Part shown: positions 19,544-28,145 of the stretch, in pieces
Numbering within the stretch: position 1 is the first letter of the stretch
Layout: every line of letters starts with the position of its first letter
Origin: Prosthecochloris marina
Lineage (GTDB): Bacteria; Bacteroidota; Chlorobiia; Chlorobiales; Chlorobiaceae
Direction: 5' to 3'
Assembly (NCBI RefSeq): GCF_003182595.1
Contig: NZ_PDNZ01000011.1
Location: 1 to 64,000 of the forward strand
Length of the DNA stretch: 64,000 nucleotides
Made by a program: the position numbers and the translations under genes
The notes under the pieces: model-generated
Told to the model about the DNA's origin: nothing
What the model saw: only the letters and a program-made list of their open reading frames with translations
The model's database searches: none

Positions 19544-19578
19544 ACAAACGAATTCAAAGCACCATTGATGCCGTCAAC

Positions 19579-19595
19579 GACCCGATACGCGGGTC
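19579..19595. terminator. Short GC hairpin between convergent genes
   Basis: GACCCG and CGGGTC pair around a five-base loop between the second ferredoxin and the convergent DUF3793 gene. There is no T-run on either side, so its terminator role is uncertain. Confidence 0.35.
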
Positions 19596-19602
19596 ATGAT
19601 AT

Positions 19603-20217
19603 CTATGCAGCCCGCAGAAGACATTCCGCTCTCTTGCGGGCATCTGCATAACGGGCACGGGTTTTCATCGAAGGCTCCGGATCACCAAAAATCTGCCACC
19701 CGCAACTTCCACTGCAGCGGAATTTATTCAAACCCATAAAACCCCACACATCTTTCAGGGGATAACCGAGAGCAACACCTATTTCATGTGGAATGCGGCC
19801 GTTTTCCTGCCAGCGCTTTGCCAGCTCATGAAGGAATGTATGCGCATTCAAACCGAACGGGTATCTCAAATGACAATGAAGAATTTTTTTCGACGCCCGT
19901 TTAAGCCGGAGATTCACCGCATCTTCCCGATAAACAATGAATTTCAGGGAACCATCGGTCATTACGAGCATTTTGTATTTCAATCCCCATGATTCGCAGA
20001 AAGAATCGGCATGTATCAGACAGCATTCCAACGGCATACTGAAAAAGTCTTTTTTCACAATGAGCAGCTCTCCCGTCTTGCCACCGAAAAGAACACCGGA
20101 TGCCTGTATAAAAAGCCAACGCTCAAAAGATTCCTGCGGACTGTCGACCGATCCCAGTTTATTTTTCCAGTCCAAAAACACAGATTTGTGAAGTTTCAGC
20201 AGATCGTTATCTATCAT
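19603..20217 (-). CDS. DUF3793 family protein
   Basis: The 204-residue cytoplasmic protein has the features of DUF3793: a central ILHCHLRYPFGLNAHTFLHE block and a following PHEIGVALGYPLKDVWGFMG motif. The conserved Cys and His residues (CHLRYPF, CSGSCGW) suggest a metal or cofactor site, but no function is established. In other bacteria the family is often found next to metal-uptake and flavodoxin genes; here it follows the dtxR-like gene on the same strand after 14 bases and is likely co-transcribed with it. Confidence 0.8.
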   Translation of the reverse strand: MIDNDLLKLHKSVFLDWKNKLGSVDSPQESFERWLFIQASGVLFGGKTGELLIVKKDFFSMPLECCLIHADSFCESWGLKYKMLVMTDGSLKFIVYREDAVNLRLKRASKKILHCHLRYPFGLNAHTFLHELAKRWQENGRIPHEIGVALGYPLKDVWGFMGLNKFRCSGSCGWQIFGDPEPSMKTRARYADARKRAECLLRAA

Positions 20218-20231
20218 GACTGTTGTGTTTT

Positions 20232-20891
20232 TTAGCTATCGAAAGTTTCAACTTCGATCAACGAGGCAAGTGACAAGGAAACCGGCACGTTTTTCCCGTT
20301 CATCGCCACCATCACAGGCCCGTCAAAAGGTGCCTTTTCTATAACCCTGCACATGTTGTCCGGCAGAAAGCCCAACTGATTGATGTATTTCATTTTTTCT
20401 ATATCCGTCGTACAGATAGCAGAAACCTTAGCCTGTGAACCCGGAGCGATTGCGGAAAGAGGAACCGTCTCCCTTCCATTCAACTCTCCTTCGGCCGAAG
20501 GAATAGGGTGACCGTGAGGATCTCTGGCCGGATAACCAAGCATCTTGTCTAACGCATCGGTCAAGCGCTCCGAAACAACATGCTCCAAGCGACAGGCATC
20601 TTCATGAACCTCATAAGGAGAATATCCAGCCATACGAACCAGAAAGGTTTCGACTAACCGTCTTTTTCTGAGCAGTTTTGCCGCTAACCGTCTGCCATCG
20701 TTGCTCAAAGCCACCCCTTCACGCCATTCATGCAAAAGCAGGCCCTGATCGGTGAGTTTTTTCACTTTTTCTGAAACTGTCGAGAGACTATACCCCATCG
20801 CCTCGGCAATCATGCCGATAGTTACTTCGCCATTTTTCTCGGACAACCGAAACACCGTCTGGATATACATCTCACTTGACTCACTAAGCAT
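20232..20891 (-). CDS. DtxR-family metal-dependent regulator
   Basis: The 219-residue protein has an N-terminal winged helix (SLSTVSEKVKKLTDQGLL), a dimerisation/metal-binding domain (VHEDACRLEHVVSERL) and a C-terminal SH3-like FeoA-type domain. The ligands Met8, Cys100, Glu103 and His104 match iron-type DtxR/IdeR rather than MntR. The first His of the second metal site is replaced: KHRLxE reads KRRLVE (Arg77, with Glu81 kept), so one ancillary ligand may be missing. It would be a metal-activated repressor of metal-uptake genes. A conserved palindromic box and a short terminator-ended transcript lie just upstream, consistent with self-control. Confidence 0.9.
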   Translation of the reverse strand: MLSESSEMYIQTVFRLSEKNGEVTIGMIAEAMGYSLSTVSEKVKKLTDQGLLLHEWREGVALSNDGRRLAAKLLRKRRLVETFLVRMAGYSPYEVHEDACRLEHVVSERLTDALDKMLGYPARDPHGHPIPSAEGELNGRETVPLSAIAPGSQAKVSAICTTDIEKMKYINQLGFLPDNMCRVIEKAPFDGPVMVAMNGKNVPVSLSLASLIEVETFDS

Positions 20892-20928
20892 TGATCACGC
20901 AGTTCAACCGTTTATGATATCGTCACTT

Positions 20929-20996
20929 AAAAAAACCCCTCCGTAAGCGAATTACGGAGGGGTTGAAAGAACAAAGGAGAATCAACAAAGGAGTTA
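20929..20996 (-). ncRNA. Candidate small RNA or attenuating leader 1 (metal-box promoter)
   Basis: On the reverse strand the conserved box (-35-like TTGTCT at 21025-21030) is followed after 16 bases by TATATT (21003-21008) and then by about 70 bases ending in a strong intrinsic terminator. The predicted RNA contains CUCCUUUG twice (in ACUCCUUUGUUG and UCUCCUUUGUUC), a perfect complement of Shine-Dalgarno sequences. A second RNA of the same plan lies at 44521-44597 and shares UUGUUGAUUCUCCUU. It may be a free small RNA, or the attenuated leader of the dtxR-like gene whose start is 38 bases beyond. Confidence 0.5.
20934..20964 (-). terminator. Intrinsic terminator
   Basis: AACCCCTCCGTAA pairs perfectly with TTACGGAGGGGTT around a five-base loop. 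On the reverse strand the stem is followed by seven T, so it terminates transcription coming from 21 kb towards the dtxR-like gene. Confidence 0.85.
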
Positions 20997-21015
20997 GTGA
21001 ATAATATAAAACCGT

Positions 21016-21038
21016 TATTTATTTAGACAAAATAAAAA
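21016..21038 (-). promoter_or_regulatory. Conserved 23-bp palindromic box upstream of dtxR-like gene
   Basis: The sequence differs at one of 23 positions from the perfect copy at 44616-44638; its core on the reverse strand is TATTTTGTCTAAATA. It lies between the end of TonB receptor 2 and the candidate small RNA, facing the dtxR-like gene. I take it as a metal-regulator operator overlapping the -35 region. Confidence 0.65.
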
Positions 21039-21069
21039 TTACGATCTTTTCAAAAAAATTGCACCTTCC

Positions 21070-23232
21070 TCAGATTCTCAGATTGACAAACAGTTCATAC
21101 GTCCTCGGATTTGCAATGATAACCTGATCTGTCGCGTAATGACTTGACCAGTTCGCATATAACTCATCCGTGACATTGCGTACGTTCACACCAGCTTTAG
21201 CCCACGAGTTGAATTTGTAGTCGAGCGAAAGATCGAGCGTCGTATATGCGTCAAGCTCAAGGGTATTGGCATCATCGACATACACCGGACTGACGTGTCT
21301 CACCCATGCACCAAATCCCAGATTTTCATTCATCATGTAGCGAAGGCCGAAGTTCCCGACCCATTCAGGGGCGAAGGGTGGTCTGTTATCGTCAAGAGAG
21401 ACTGGTGGATTCCCGGCCGTATAGTCATCATAGCGGGCATCGACCGCAGCGATATTCGCATCGATCTGCCAATGACGGCTTGGACGCAGCCCAAGACTCA
21501 GTTCCGCACCACGAGAAGATTGTTGGCCGACAGCCAATTTGTCACCGGGAGAAGATGGATCGGGAACAAAAACATTTGTTTTGGTAATATCGTAGACTGC
21601 GAATGTCCATTCACCTTTACCATCCCAGAAGGTTTGTTTCAACCCCAACTCTATCTGTTTTGCCTCGGTAAGATCCAGTTGGGTCTGATTGCGTTTTATC
21701 AACAACAAGGTACTCCCGGGCTCGACGGCTGTCGCATAGGAAGCGTAGAGAGCGATGTCCGAAGTAAGATCATAGACCGCGCCCAGTCGCCATGATGCGA
21801 AACGATGGGTTTTCGATGCTTCCGGCGAACTCGCTTCGTCGAGATAAATCCACTCCGCATGAAATGTGTCGTAGCGAAAGCCACCAACCAGTTTGAACGA
21901 AGGTATGATCGATAGCTGGTCCTCCATGAAGACAGCCCATTGACTGATGGTAACGTCCCGTTGAGGAGTTCTGTATCCTCCGGCTACATCAATGAAATCA
22001 GCAACGGGAGGATCGTATGGATCAACTATTTCAGAACCCGAAAAATCGTTTCGATCGCTCTCGAAGTCAGTATAACTGAAGTCGACACCGACAAGGAGTC
22101 TGTTTTCCATGCCACCGATCTTACCTTTGTAAAGGGCATCGATACGATCCCCTATAACCTGATGATCGTTACCGATATCCCCCCACCAAGACCTTGTCAC
22201 CACACCGTTGTCATACGTGAATTTTTCGACATTGCGCCATTCACGAAAAGCATCGTAATAGTACAAGCGGTTTGTGATTTTCCAGTCAGCTGCCGGTGTC
22301 CATTCGAAATTGCCGCGTACCCAAAGAGCATCCGATGCGGTAATATTGTCAGTCAGGTTATTATAGTTGATCTCCCTCAGCGATTCGTCGATCTTGCCGT
22401 CAACCAGCGGTGTGCCATAATAGGCGTTATCGGTTTCATCACGCATATAGTCGGCTTCCAGAGTAAACGACATGTTATCTGACGGTTTGAAGAGCAGTGA
22501 ACCGGTCACACGGTCCAGAATTGTACGCTCATCATCGATATTGCTGCCGTAACGGTTTGTACTCACATCGAGCCGGTATGCCACTTCATCGTCCCTGATA
22601 CTCCCTCCGGTACCGGCATGGAACCGATGTGAATTGAAACTCGAAAATCCATAATCGATTTCAATAGGCTGCTCACTAAACTTTGGTTGTCGAGAAATGA
22701 GGTTTATAGCCGCTCCTATCGCCCCCTCTCCATGCAGCACTGAAGCTGGCCCACGAAGAACTTCGATCCTTTCAAGATTCGCTGTATCCATAACGCGCGC
22801 CGATAGGTTACTTCCACCGGGAATCCTGATGCCATTATACAACCAGGCCACGCTATTGCCGGTAAACCCTCGCACAGAAAAAACACCTGGTGAGGCAGGA
22901 CTGGACGCACTGGCAAATCCAGCCGTCTTGTCGACGGCCTCGAAAACGGTCCGATCACCACGCTCTTGGATCGTCTCCCGATCGACAACTTCAACACTGG
23001 CCGGGGTTTCGCGTATCGTAAGACCAAGCCGCGAAGCCGCATCAGTTTCATCATCGAGCGCGACGGTACTCGTCGATACCTTTTCACCTACCACCGAAAT
23101 TTCAGGAAGGGTGAATTCCGGCTCTTCGGCAAAAAGAGGTGTTACAAGCAGGACATTACATATCACAGCAGGAAAAACTGCCTGAAACAGTACTGATCTT
23201 CTCATGAATTTACTCCAGTTATCGGTTAACAA
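21070..23232 (-). CDS. TonB-dependent siderophore-type receptor 2
   Basis: The 720-residue protein has a signal peptide (MRRSVLFQAVFPAVICNVLLVTPLFAEE region), a TonB-box-like start (TLPEISVVGEK), a plug domain with ETPASVEVVDRETIQERG and VFSVRGFTGNSVAWLYNGIR, and a barrel ending YELFVNLRI. The sequence style (KPSDNMSFTLEADYMRDET, ASYATAVEPGSTLL) is that of ferric-siderophore receptors of the FhuA/FhuE group. It is the last gene of the operon that starts with the four biosynthetic enzymes, so it is the natural uptake partner of whatever they make. Confidence 0.9.
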   Translation of the reverse strand: MLTDNWSKFMRRSVLFQAVFPAVICNVLLVTPLFAEEPEFTLPEISVVGEKVSTSTVALDDETDAASRLGLTIRETPASVEVVDRETIQERGDRTVFEAVDKTAGFASASSPASPGVFSVRGFTGNSVAWLYNGIRIPGGSNLSARVMDTANLERIEVLRGPASVLHGEGAIGAAINLISRQPKFSEQPIEIDYGFSSFNSHRFHAGTGGSIRDDEVAYRLDVSTNRYGSNIDDERTILDRVTGSLLFKPSDNMSFTLEADYMRDETDNAYYGTPLVDGKIDESLREINYNNLTDNITASDALWVRGNFEWTPAADWKITNRLYYYDAFREWRNVEKFTYDNGVVTRSWWGDIGNDHQVIGDRIDALYKGKIGGMENRLLVGVDFSYTDFESDRNDFSGSEIVDPYDPPVADFIDVAGGYRTPQRDVTISQWAVFMEDQLSIIPSFKLVGGFRYDTFHAEWIYLDEASSPEASKTHRFASWRLGAVYDLTSDIALYASYATAVEPGSTLLLIKRNQTQLDLTEAKQIELGLKQTFWDGKGEWTFAVYDITKTNVFVPDPSSPGDKLAVGQQSSRGAELSLGLRPSRHWQIDANIAAVDARYDDYTAGNPPVSLDDNRPPFAPEWVGNFGLRYMMNENLGFGAWVRHVSPVYVDDANTLELDAYTTLDLSLDYKFNSWAKAGVNVRNVTDELYANWSSHYATDQVIIANPRTYELFVNLRI

Positions 23233-23241
23233 AAAAGGGAA

Positions 23242-24699
23242 TCACAAAATATCGGTGGCTTTCGCAAAGTTGCGCAACCCCAGCAGGAACAGCACTGCCA
23301 CCATAAGAAAGATCAGCAGAGCCTTCATCAGGCTCCCGATAAGAACTACGCCCGAATCGAGTTCACGCCATGTAAAACGCGGCAGTTTACCCAAATCGGC
23401 TACGGTCATGGCCAGCCCTGAGGTGATACGAGGTTCAAAAAAATCTTTCCATTGCTGATGATACTCATTCACCTGTCCTGTAAAATGCTGATAACGCCTG
23501 GTGCCGGTACCGGCAATGGACAACAGTCCCTCATAGGCGAGGATCGCAGGCGAAACGAACCCGAAACGTTCTACCAGGTCCTGTTGTGCGAACAGACGCA
23601 TCTCGAAGTCAGCCAGAAGAGTCCCGACCTTTTCGTCCACCGACTTGTTGATGAGATAAAAAGCCTGTAGACGTTCCGGCACCTCGAACCGTCCATCCTG
23701 CGGCAAAAGCATCGATGACTCCTGGACATGGCGGTAATCCGATGAGAGAAGTTCTTGATAGCGGTTCAAGCCGTCGATAGTTATCAAGCGAGTCTCTGTT
23801 GCCAGTTCGATACGCGAAGGAGCCGGACTCACACGGCTGACGTATACGTTCAGAAGCACGGGCGCCACAAGCACTAGAAAAGCCCAGATACCGACCAGAA
23901 TAAGAGCGTTGCCTGCCGAAGAGAATCCGAAACTGTTAATAAAAAGCGCAAGCATAAACCAGAACAGCGCATACGCCAGAACGATCAATACCGCCACAAG
24001 ACCGTACAGCAACTGACCGGATGCTATCACGGCAGTACCACGCAGAATGAGAAACGGCAAGGTGATAGCGAGAATGGAAATAATCATCACCGGTACCATG
24101 CGCGCGGTCAATTTAGCAATCATGAGAAGCTGCAGAGTCACCGGTTGGGACAACTGCATACGTAAAGTTCCCTGTTCTTTTTCTGAGGAAACAAGATTGT
24201 AGCTAACAGCGAAGATGAAGAGTGGCAAGAGGTACACCAACACAAAAACCGGATCGAAACGCCCTGTCAAGAGATTCCAGGGATTTTCATTTTCGGTTTG
24301 ATACATGAACGTCGTCTTGTTCCTTATCGAAACCCTGTAATGATCCGGCAGCATATCGGACTGTCCTAAAGCAATGGGCGACAATGGACTGACCGGCATA
24401 ACGGCATGCAGAGCTCCCTGTCCCGAACCCAAAAGCGCTGGATTGAGTGGATTGGAAAATGCTGTCGGCATTTCACGACCCGACTCTATAAGGCTGATTT
24501 GTTTTGCTGTCGCTGACAGTTTTTGTTCCTGTTGCACTGCCAACTCACGTATCCGCTCTTCCCTGACATCCGTTGCGGTAAAACCGATAAAAAGAGCATA
24601 GCCTAAAAGAAATATCAGCAACAGGGAGACAAGAAACAGGCTTCTATCGGCGACCATGATCCGCCACTCGTTATGCAAAATGTTCAGAAAGTTTTTCAT
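23242..24699 (-). CDS. ABC-2 type permease, DUF3526-like (second of pair)
   Basis: The 485-residue protein has an N-terminal membrane segment, a ~130-residue extracytoplasmic loop, five membrane segments with the ABC-2 motif SSEKEQGTLRMQLSQPVT near residue 180, a second large loop and a final membrane segment. This is the DUF3526-type layout. It pairs with the permease at 24805-26202 and the ATPase at 26199-26903. A small gene (24671-24808) overlaps its start. The ribosome site GGAG lies seven bases before ATG 24699. Direction of transport is unknown; the type is usually an exporter. Confidence 0.85.
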   Translation of the reverse strand: MKNFLNILHNEWRIMVADRSLFLVSLLLIFLLGYALFIGFTATDVREERIRELAVQQEQKLSATAKQISLIESGREMPTAFSNPLNPALLGSGQGALHAVMPVSPLSPIALGQSDMLPDHYRVSIRNKTTFMYQTENENPWNLLTGRFDPVFVLVYLLPLFIFAVSYNLVSSEKEQGTLRMQLSQPVTLQLLMIAKLTARMVPVMIISILAITLPFLILRGTAVIASGQLLYGLVAVLIVLAYALFWFMLALFINSFGFSSAGNALILVGIWAFLVLVAPVLLNVYVSRVSPAPSRIELATETRLITIDGLNRYQELLSSDYRHVQESSMLLPQDGRFEVPERLQAFYLINKSVDEKVGTLLADFEMRLFAQQDLVERFGFVSPAILAYEGLLSIAGTGTRRYQHFTGQVNEYHQQWKDFFEPRITSGLAMTVADLGKLPRFTWRELDSGVVLIGSLMKALLIFLMVAVLFLLGLRNFAKATDIL

Positions 24700-24808
24700 C
24701 CGGTAACTCCAACTGATTAATTAACTCACGACCGAGTACAACCATATGGCAGGAACCCGTAGGCCTATCTGCCACTACGACCGTTTCAGACTGTGAAACG
24801 TATTTCAT
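24671..24808 (-). CDS. Small protein (45 aa) between the two ABC permeases
   Basis: An ATG at 24806-24808 overlaps the stop of the upstream permease in the classic ATGA arrangement, and the 45-codon frame ends 29 bases inside the next permease gene. The product is soluble and acidic, starts MKYVSQSETVVVADRPTG and ends LPDEKLSEHFA, with one Cys-His pair (SCHM). Without it, the two permeases would be separated by a 105-base gap, unusual in this tightly packed operon. I recognise no family. Translational coupling is the main support. Confidence 0.5.
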   Translation of the reverse strand: MKYVSQSETVVVADRPTGSCHMVVLGRELINQLELPDEKLSEHFA

Positions 24809-26202
24809 ACAAGTTTTCTCGAGGACAAGAGAGCGAAAACAAAGGAAAAAAGAAGTGTTGCACACATGATGGCAAAGCTGTTCAGCGACCTCTGCAGTGC
24901 AAACAACACGGAGGGCGCAGCATACTCGAATGGCGGAATTCTGGACCAAAACTCCTTACTTACCTTGTAGTCGAAATGATGCTCACCCTGGCCATCTGCA
25001 TGCTCGACAAGTTCACTGCTGATAAGATTTTGCATCAGACGCCGATGCTGTTCCGCAGAAACAGCAAAATCCCGATGATGCGAAAAATCAGTAGCGGTTA
25101 TTGCCATGGAATACGAACGAACCGACAGCATCGGAAAGACAAATCCGAAAAACTCCTGTAGTCTCTGTTGATCATCATATCGGTTCCACAATGCTCCAAA
25201 ATGACGGTCAATAGCATTATACCCTGCTTGGTCATCAACCTGAAGCGCTTCGCCCCAGCGGCTCAAAGGCACGTCGGTTCCCCAGCGATCTTCGACACCG
25301 AAATGCTCTTTCCACGCTTCCGTATATTCTTTTCGCAGTTCCTGGTTCAACTGTGCATTGAATTCCACTTGATTCGGCGTAGGATAGACCGTTCGGGCTA
25401 CATCGACCAACACCCTGGGGGCAAGAATGGTCCCGGCAATCCAGACAGCCAATAACACGACCAGTGAAATTCTCGATGCAGGAGTAAGCACGGAGACTGT
25501 AAGAACCATGAAAATGAATATCCCGAGATACACCAGGTAGCCTAAAACAAGCAATCCCAACCGGATCAAAACATCATAGCGATCACCTGCTTGCACATCG
25601 CCGAAAGCAATCCAGAACGCTAACATCAGCAGAGGTGCCAATAATAGAAGAGCACCAAGAAAGAGTGCAAAGGCTTTGCCCACCAGCAGCTTCCATGAAG
25701 GAACCCCCAAGCTGATCAACTGCCGAAGCGTACCTTGTTCGCGTTCACCTGAAAAACTGTTGAAGCCCAGAATTATAATCAACAGGGGACCGAGCATCTG
25801 AATAATCCATGCGGGGGTCAAACTTCCAAACCGTTGAAGCCCGGTCGCATCCTGGGCAGGGCGAAACTTCACTTCTGTCTGGCGATGAGCCTGCAGCCAT
25901 TGGGTTGATCCCACATAGTTGGTAATACCAGGATCGACGAACGAAAGTGGCGGAATTGGCTTGAACACATGCATTCCCTGGTGCGCTGCATCATGCGGAT
26001 GGCGCTCCGGCTGATTGATCCAGTCGTCATAATCAAGCTGCTGAGCCACTTCCCGCTCTGAAAAAACATTTTTCCGCTGCTCGAAACCGACAAGAAATGC
26101 AGTAACAAAAAGCACAACGATCAGCCCTGCACCAAACAGAAACCGGCCGTCACGATAAAACTCCCGTATCTCCCGGGAAACGATAAGCCATGTCATACTC
26201 AA
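24805..26202 (-). CDS. ABC-2 type permease, DUF3526-like (first of pair)
   Basis: The 465-residue protein has the same plan as its partner: N-terminal membrane segment after VSREIREFYRDGRFL, a ~110-residue loop, the ABC-2 motif SGEREQGTLRQLISLGVPSW near residue 165, several membrane segments, a second loop with FEYAAPSV and a last membrane segment. It overlaps the ATPase gene by four bases and the following small gene by four, so all are translated together. The two permeases presumably form the membrane part of one transporter. Confidence 0.85.
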   Translation of the reverse strand: MSMTWLIVSREIREFYRDGRFLFGAGLIVVLFVTAFLVGFEQRKNVFSEREVAQQLDYDDWINQPERHPHDAAHQGMHVFKPIPPLSFVDPGITNYVGSTQWLQAHRQTEVKFRPAQDATGLQRFGSLTPAWIIQMLGPLLIIILGFNSFSGEREQGTLRQLISLGVPSWKLLVGKAFALFLGALLLLAPLLMLAFWIAFGDVQAGDRYDVLIRLGLLVLGYLVYLGIFIFMVLTVSVLTPASRISLVVLLAVWIAGTILAPRVLVDVARTVYPTPNQVEFNAQLNQELRKEYTEAWKEHFGVEDRWGTDVPLSRWGEALQVDDQAGYNAIDRHFGALWNRYDDQQRLQEFFGFVFPMLSVRSYSMAITATDFSHHRDFAVSAEQHRRLMQNLISSELVEHADGQGEHHFDYKVSKEFWSRIPPFEYAAPSVLFALQRSLNSFAIMCATLLFSFVFALLSSRKLV

Positions 26203-26903
26203 TCCCTCATATTTTTAAGATAAATTGTCTCCATGTCGGTATGGCTCACATCATCGCTGCTGAACTCGGCAAGCATACTCCCGCTGCGCATAATCCCTAT
26301 TCGATTACCCGTTTCTTTTGCGTGAAACAGATCGTGGGTAGTCGTAAAAACCGCCACTCCATTTTCAGCCGCTTTTTTCAAGAGAAGAGAAAACTCATTG
26401 GCTGCTTTCGGATCGAGTCCTGAAGTAGGCTCATCGAGAAGAAGGGCTTTTGCATTCTTGGCCATGGCAATCGCAATACCGACCTTCTGCCTCATTCCTT
26501 TCGAATACGTAGAAACCCTGCGCACTGCGTCTTCCGGGCGCAACCCGACATCCGTAAGCAACTTCATCAACAGGTCTTTTGGCTTTTTCCGGCCTGTTGC
26601 CAGCGCTGAAAAATATTCGAGATTCTCCAATCCCGTCAACACACCGTAAAGCATGACGTTCTCAGGGATGTAAGCAATATCCCTTTTGGTTTCGAGAGGA
26701 TAGTTCATCACGTTTTTACCATTGACCAGCACCTCTCCCGAAGTTGGCTTCAGAAAGCCCAAAAAGTGATTGATAAGGGTTGTCTTCCCGGCACCGTTAG
26801 CTCCTAACAAACAATAAATCTGACCCCCGGTTACCGAAAGAGATACATTGTTCAAAGCAATATGGGAATTGAAGTTTTTTGTCACACCGTTGGCTTTAAG
26901 CAC
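26199..26903 (-). CDS. ABC transporter ATP-binding protein
   Basis: The 234-residue ATPase has canonical motifs: Walker A GANGAGKTT near residue 35, signature STYSKGMRQKV, Walker B ALLLDEPTSGLD and an H-loop (TTTHDLFHA). It belongs to the ABC-2 drug/Na-type ATPases and energises the two DUF3526-like permeases downstream. It starts 15 bases after the MFS gene ends. All catalytic residues are intact, unlike the ATPase at 15977. Confidence 0.9.
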   Translation of the reverse strand: MLKANGVTKNFNSHIALNNVSLSVTGGQIYCLLGANGAGKTTLINHFLGFLKPTSGEVLVNGKNVMNYPLETKRDIAYIPENVMLYGVLTGLENLEYFSALATGRKKPKDLLMKLLTDVGLRPEDAVRRVSTYSKGMRQKVGIAIAMAKNAKALLLDEPTSGLDPKAANEFSLLLKKAAENGVAVFTTTHDLFHAKETGNRIGIMRSGSMLAEFSSDDVSHTDMETIYLKNMRD

Positions 26904-26918
26904 GTTTTACTCCTGTTG

Positions 26919-28145
26919 TTATTTACAATCTGAAAAAGCTGTAGTCGTAACTCCCGCACGCCGAACCCAGTAATGCAATGCTATGGCCGTAGTCAGTCCG
27001 ATAACAGCAAAGGTTACCCATGGAAGTCCCGGCACCTGGGATTCGACCGATACATCAAAAAGTGCACCTCCCGTGATATGCCCGATAGCCCCTCCGAATC
27101 CCAGACTGAGAGAGCTTGCCCCGAGGTATGTCCCCAAAGCCTTTGGATTGGCCGTGTCGGCGATTATCGCCTGGTAGGTAGGCCGTACAAGAACCGCGCC
27201 TGTCGAAATGACCGCAACACAGAACAGCAGGCCTGAAAAACTCTGGAAAAGAGCTATGGCACCCATACCGGCCGATAAAAGCACAATGCCTGCAGTAAGG
27301 ATGGCATGGTTGCTGAAAGACCGTGACAACCTGCTGGTCAGATGATACTGCAAAGCAATGGTTATTGCTGCCGACAGTGCCAGAGCGATACCGGCCCCAC
27401 CTTTCGATCCACTTGAAATACCAGCCTGCAAAGGAATGATGATGCCCATCTGGACAGCGACAACCCAGTAGCCGGCCATCAACATGATGAGAGAGGCGAA
27501 GCGGCGGTCCTGGCCGACAAGCCGTATATTATCGGATACGTGACTGCTCTCCCGGCTGGTATGTATAACCGGCAGTCTTGTTATCACAACCAGACAGAGA
27601 AAGAACAACGCTGAAGAGACAAGACAGACCGTCATGAAATCAAAGCCGACCAGTATCGCACCAAGAAGAGGCCCGACGGTACTGGCCACCCCGCTCACCC
27701 AATTGCTCAGGGAATAATATCGTGTCCTGTCCGAACTGGTTGTGAGTGCCGCTATAGCAGCCTGATAGGGTGCTTCGAACAGGGCGCCGCCAACCGCCGA
27801 AACCGTAAGGGCGATAAACAGCGGCAATGCGCTATCGGCGAACGCCAAACCCGCGAATCCGATCGCACGCACAGTAACGCCGAGCCCTATCATCCGTTTC
27901 GTTCCATAGAGATCCGCGAGTATCCCACCTCCTATGGCAAGCCCCTGCTGCGTTATCTGACGCACAGCCAACGCTACACCGACAAGCGTTGCCGCCATGC
28001 CGAGGTCGTTCACATAGTGAACGGCCACCATCGGCATAAGCATCGTAAAACCGGTAACCATGAAAAAGGTATACACCAGAAGAACACGTAGTCCACTTTT
28101 TCGCTCACCCGGCGAGTACTGATGGATACCTTTCTCAGGAGACAT
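26919..28145 (-). CDS. MFS transporter, probable metallophore exporter
   Basis: The 408-residue protein has 12 predicted membrane segments and the MFS loop motif GGILADLYGTKRMIGLG after segment 2. It resembles drug:H+ antiporters of the MdtH type. Overlapping the DUF364 gene by 11 bases, it belongs to the biosynthetic operon. Exporters of this class often release siderophores (as in staphyloferrin and vibrioferrin loci), so export of the operon's product is the likely role; this is inference from context. Confidence 0.85.
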   Translation of the reverse strand: MSPEKGIHQYSPGERKSGLRVLLVYTFFMVTGFTMLMPMVAVHYVNDLGMAATLVGVALAVRQITQQGLAIGGGILADLYGTKRMIGLGVTVRAIGFAGLAFADSALPLFIALTVSAVGGALFEAPYQAAIAALTTSSDRTRYYSLSNWVSGVASTVGPLLGAILVGFDFMTVCLVSSALFFLCLVVITRLPVIHTSRESSHVSDNIRLVGQDRRFASLIMLMAGYWVVAVQMGIIIPLQAGISSGSKGGAGIALALSAAITIALQYHLTSRLSRSFSNHAILTAGIVLLSAGMGAIALFQSFSGLLFCVAVISTGAVLVRPTYQAIIADTANPKALGTYLGASSLSLGFGGAIGHITGGALFDVSVESQVPGLPWVTFAVIGLTTAIALHYWVRRAGVTTTAFSDCK

